Shown: positions 61,856 through 64,000 of the stretch, in pieces | How positions within the stretch are numbered: the stretch's first letter is position 1 | How the letters are laid out: each line of letters begins with the position of its first letter | Source: Pseudooceanicola pacificus | GTDB lineage: Bacteria; Pseudomonadota; Alphaproteobacteria; Rhodobacterales; Rhodobacteraceae | DNA: 64,000 nt | Assembly: GCF_009789075.1 (NCBI RefSeq) | Contig: NZ_WNXQ01000007.1 | Location: 1 to 64,000 of the forward strand | Reading direction: 5' to 3' | The notes under the pieces: model-generated | The model's database searches: none | The model's input: only the letters and a program-made list of their open reading frames with translations | What the model was told of the DNA's origin: nothing | Made by a program: the position numbers and the translations under genes

Positions 61856-63073
61856 TCAGCGGTCGACCTCGCCGAACACGATGTCCATCGTGCCGATGAT
61901 CGCCGCCACATCGGCCAGCTGGTGGCCGGTGGCGATATGGTCCATCGCCTGAAGGTGCAGGTAGCCCGGCGCGCGCAGCTTGGCGCGGTAGGGCTTGTTG
62001 GTGCCGTCCGCCACGAGGTAGACGCCGAATTCGCCCTTCGGTGCCTCGACGGCGGCGTAGACCTCGCCCTCGGGGACGCGGAAGCCCTCGGTATAGAGCT
62101 TGAAGTGATGGATCAGCGCTTCCATCGAGGTCTTCATCTCGCCGCGCTTGGGCGGGGTGATCTTGCCGCGGGTCATCACGTCGCCGGGCGTCTCGCGCAG
62201 CTTGGCGATGGCCTGCAGGATGATCGAGGTCGATTGCCGCATCTCTTCCATCCGGCAGAGGTAGCGATCGTAGCAGTCGCCGTTCTTGCCCACGGGAATC
62301 TGGAAATCGAACTCGTCGTAGCATTCATAGGGCTGCGCGCGCCGCAGGTCCCAGGCCAGGCCCGAACCGCGCACCATCACGCCCGAGAAGCCGTAGAGCT
62401 GGATGTCTTCCTCGCTCACCACGCCGATGTCGGCATTGCGCTGCTTGAAAATCCGGTTCTCGGTCAGCAGGCTGTCGATATCGTCGAGCACAGACGGGAA
62501 TTCCCTGGCCCATTCCTCGATATCGTCGATCAGCTTGGGCGTCAGGTCCTGATGCACGCCGCCGGGCCGGAAATAGGCTGCGTGCAGACGCGCGCCGCAG
62601 GCCCGCTCGTAAAAGATCATCAGCTTCTCGCGTTCCTCGAAGCCCCAGAGCGGCGGCGTCAGCGCGCCCACGTCCATGGCCTGCGTGGTCACGTTCAGCA
62701 GGTGGTTCAGCACGCGCCCGATTTCCGAATAGAGCACCCGGATCAGGCTGGCGCGGCGGGGCACCTCGACACCGCAGAGCTTTTCGATGGCCAGACACCA
62801 GGCATGTTCCTGGTTCATCGGGGCCACATAGTCCAGCCGGTCGAAATACGGCAGGTTCTGCAGATAGGTGCGGCTTTCCATCAGCTTTTCGGTGCCGCGG
62901 TGCAGCAGGCCGATATGCGGGTCGCAGCGTTCCACGATCTCGCCGTCGAGTTCGAGAACAAGGCGCAGCACGCCGTGGGCCGCGGGGTGCTGCGGGCCGA
63001 AGTTGATGTTGAAGTTGCGGATCTTCTGCTCGCCCGTCTGGGCGTCGCCGAACTGGTTCGAACCGTCCATCAT
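61856..63073 (-). CDS. nuoD: NADH-quinone oxidoreductase subunit D
   Basis: The 405-residue NuoD (49-kDa type) lines the quinone site. Signatures are [22 protein letters not shown], with the His of the quinone site, [18 protein letters not shown] and [10 protein letters not shown]. The unfused form, with nuoC separate, fits alphaproteobacteria. GGAGG lies 8 bases before the first of two ATG codons. Confidence 0.98.
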   Translation of the reverse strand: MMDGSNQFGDAQTGEQKIRNFNINFGPQHPAAHGVLRLVLELDGEIVERCDPHIGLLHRGTEKLMESRTYLQNLPYFDRLDYVAPMNQEHAWCLAIEKLCGVEVPRRASLIRVLYSEIGRVLNHLLNVTTQAMDVGALTPPLWGFEEREKLMIFYERACGARLHAAYFRPGGVHQDLTPKLIDDIEEWAREFPSVLDDIDSLLTENRIFKQRNADIGVVSEEDIQLYGFSGVMVRGSGLAWDLRRAQPYECYDEFDFQIPVGKNGDCYDRYLCRMEEMRQSTSIILQAIAKLRETPGDVMTRGKITPPKRGEMKTSMEALIHHFKLYTEGFRVPEGEVYAAVEAPKGEFGVYLVADGTNKPYRAKLRAPGYLHLQAMDHIATGHQLADVAAIIGTMDIVFGEVDR

Positions 63074-63091
63074 CTGCCTACCTCCGGGGCC

Positions 63092-63487
63092 TCAGCCCAC
63101 CATCGCCGGGCCGTCCACGACCCGGTAGAGTTTCGTTGCCAGCCGCCATTCGCCATCGACCTTGAGAAAGCCCAGATAGTCGCGGAAGCGGCGCGGCGGC
63201 ACCGCGACCTCAAGCTCGACATGGGCCATCTCGGGACCGGCGATCCGGACCTCGCTCACCGCGTAATCCGGGGCGCCGTCCAGCGCGTCGCGCCCGCCGA
63301 CCCGCGCGATGAAGGTCGCCCGGTCGAAGGTCACGATCTGCCCGCCCTCGGAACAGCTCATCGCGAAGCAGGCGGCGCAGAGCGCATCCAGCGCCGCGCC
63401 ATCGGCCATGTGAAGCGCCCGGGCATAGCTGTCCGCAGCGGCGCGCACCTCGGCCTCAAGCGTGTCGATCGTTGCGCCGTCCATCAT
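63092..63487 (-). CDS. NTF2-like (SnoaL/lumazine-binding-2 type) protein in nuo operon
   Basis: The 131-residue protein has the cone-shaped NTF2-like pattern: an N-terminal helix pair (ATIDTLEAEVRAAADSYARAL), strands with GGQIVTFDRATFIARVGG, and the last strand pair FRDYLGFLKVDGEWRLATKLYRVV. The closest family I can name is the SnoaL-like or lumazine-binding-2 group. It overlaps the small membrane protein gene by 4 bp and precedes nuoD by 18 bp. Function unknown. Confidence 0.75.
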   Translation of the reverse strand: MMDGATIDTLEAEVRAAADSYARALHMADGAALDALCAACFAMSCSEGGQIVTFDRATFIARVGGRDALDGAPDYAVSEVRIAGPEMAHVELEVAVPPRRFRDYLGFLKVDGEWRLATKLYRVVDGPAMVG

Positions 63488-63675
63488 TTCGCCGCCTCGT
63501 CGAACTTGTCCTTGAAGGCGATGATCCACAGCAGGATCAGCGCCACCAGCGGAAAGACCGCCAGAAAGGCCGCATAGGCCGGCAGGCCATAGCGCGGCAG
63601 GATGCGGTAGAACGGGATGACCAGCAGCACCGCCATCACGATCCACCAGAAGATGCCGCCGCCCATGCCCATCAT
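63484..63675 (-). CDS. Small membrane protein between nuoC and nuoD
   Basis: The 63-residue protein starts [20 protein letters not shown] and has two hydrophobic segments, residues about 6-22 and 31-52, then a charged end [10 protein letters not shown]. It overlaps the nuoC stop by 4 bp and the NTF2-like gene by 4 bp. Such small proteins recur in this position in related operons; function unknown. Confidence 0.75.
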   Translation of the reverse strand: MMGMGGGIFWWIVMAVLLVIPFYRILPRYGLPAYAAFLAVFPLVALILLWIIAFKDKFDEAAK

Positions 63676-64000
63676 TTCGCGTCCTTCTTGTCGTCGCCCG
63701 GCAGGATGTATTCGGCACCCTCCCACGGCGACATGAAGTCGAACTGCCGGTATTCCTGCACCAGCTTCACCGGCTCGTAGACGACGCGCTTGGCGGCCTC
63801 GTCATAGCGGACCTCGGTATAGCCGGTGGTCGGGAAATCCTTGCGCAGCGGATAGCCGCGAAAGCCATAGTCGGTCAGGATGCGGCGCAGATCCGGGTGG
63901 CCCGAGAAGATGATCCCGAACATGTCGAAGACCTCGCGCTCGAACCAATTGGCGCTAGGATGCACGGCGGTGATCGAGGGGATCATCTCCTCTTCCCGCA
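63672..64000 (-). CDS. nuoC: NADH-quinone oxidoreductase subunit C, C-terminal part (5' end outside window)
   Basis: The fragment of 109 codons contains the NuoC core motif [29 protein letters not shown] and GYPLRKDFP, and ends with [10 protein letters not shown]. The frame is open past base 64000 (REEEM precedes the first Met), so the gene, and nuoA and nuoB, lie beyond the window. Confidence 0.95.
   Translation of the reverse strand, partial: REEEMIPSITAVHPSANWFEREVFDMFGIIFSGHPDLRRILTDYGFRGYPLRKDFPTTGYTEVRYDEAAKRVVYEPVKLVQEYRQFDFMSPWEGAEYILPGDDKKDAK

Overview
The window is a GC-rich (about two-thirds G+C by eye) chromosomal segment from an alphaproteobacterium, almost certainly of the Rhodobacteraceae. 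The evidence is the ctrA-sciP pair, a DksA with a single cysteine, TrmFO, GluQRS, RNase J, and a complex I (nuo) operon carrying the DUF5333 and DUF5337 proteins typical of this family. I cannot name the genus. There is no IS element, prophage, CRISPR array or rRNA operon.

1-14 kb holds housekeeping and accessory genes: the 3' end of pyruvate carboxylase, a membrane-anchored thermonuclease-like protein, a solitary VirD4/TraG-type coupling ATPase, tRNA-Gly(GCC), three EamA transporters, an NhaP-type antiporter, an EEP-fold hydrolase, and a P-loop ATPase next to metA. The MetA active site carries the glutamate diagnostic of acetyl-CoA use. 13-24 kb holds ppk2 with an overlapping TetR gene, the rplM-rpsI operon, a PaaI-type thioesterase, an ECHDC3-like enoyl-CoA hydratase homologue lacking the catalytic glutamates, a di-haem peroxidase, trmFO, gluQ, hisI, an IscU-like protein and a soluble chemoreceptor.

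24-33 kb is the cell-cycle and repair block: ligA-recG, a 52-residue membrane protein, ctrA with a candidate CtrA box over its own -10, sciP, mnmA, a flavin monooxygenase and dksA. 33-38 kb is a MoxR ATPase, GNAT, DUF2927 lipoprotein, 55-residue membrane protein and VWA protein cluster. 37-43 kb carries a DedA-like protein, a DEAD-box helicase with an Arg/Ser repeat tail, a PilZ protein, RNase J, coaX and birA.

43.9-64 kb is one minus-strand operon for respiratory complex I, running from nuoC (cut by the window end) to nuoN and on into birA, coaX and rnj. Thirteen non-core genes are threaded between the nuo genes, most with 1-10 bp overlaps or very short gaps. They include three lipoproteins, two DUF3291 paralogues flanking a methyltransferase and a lipoprotein, a cysteine-free carboxymuconolactone-decarboxylase-like protein, and a membrane protein whose last 80 residues are nearly the same as a C-terminal extension on NuoE. 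This accessory set is the best place in the window to look for undescribed biology: it suggests lineage-specific assembly, modification or extra subunits of complex I.
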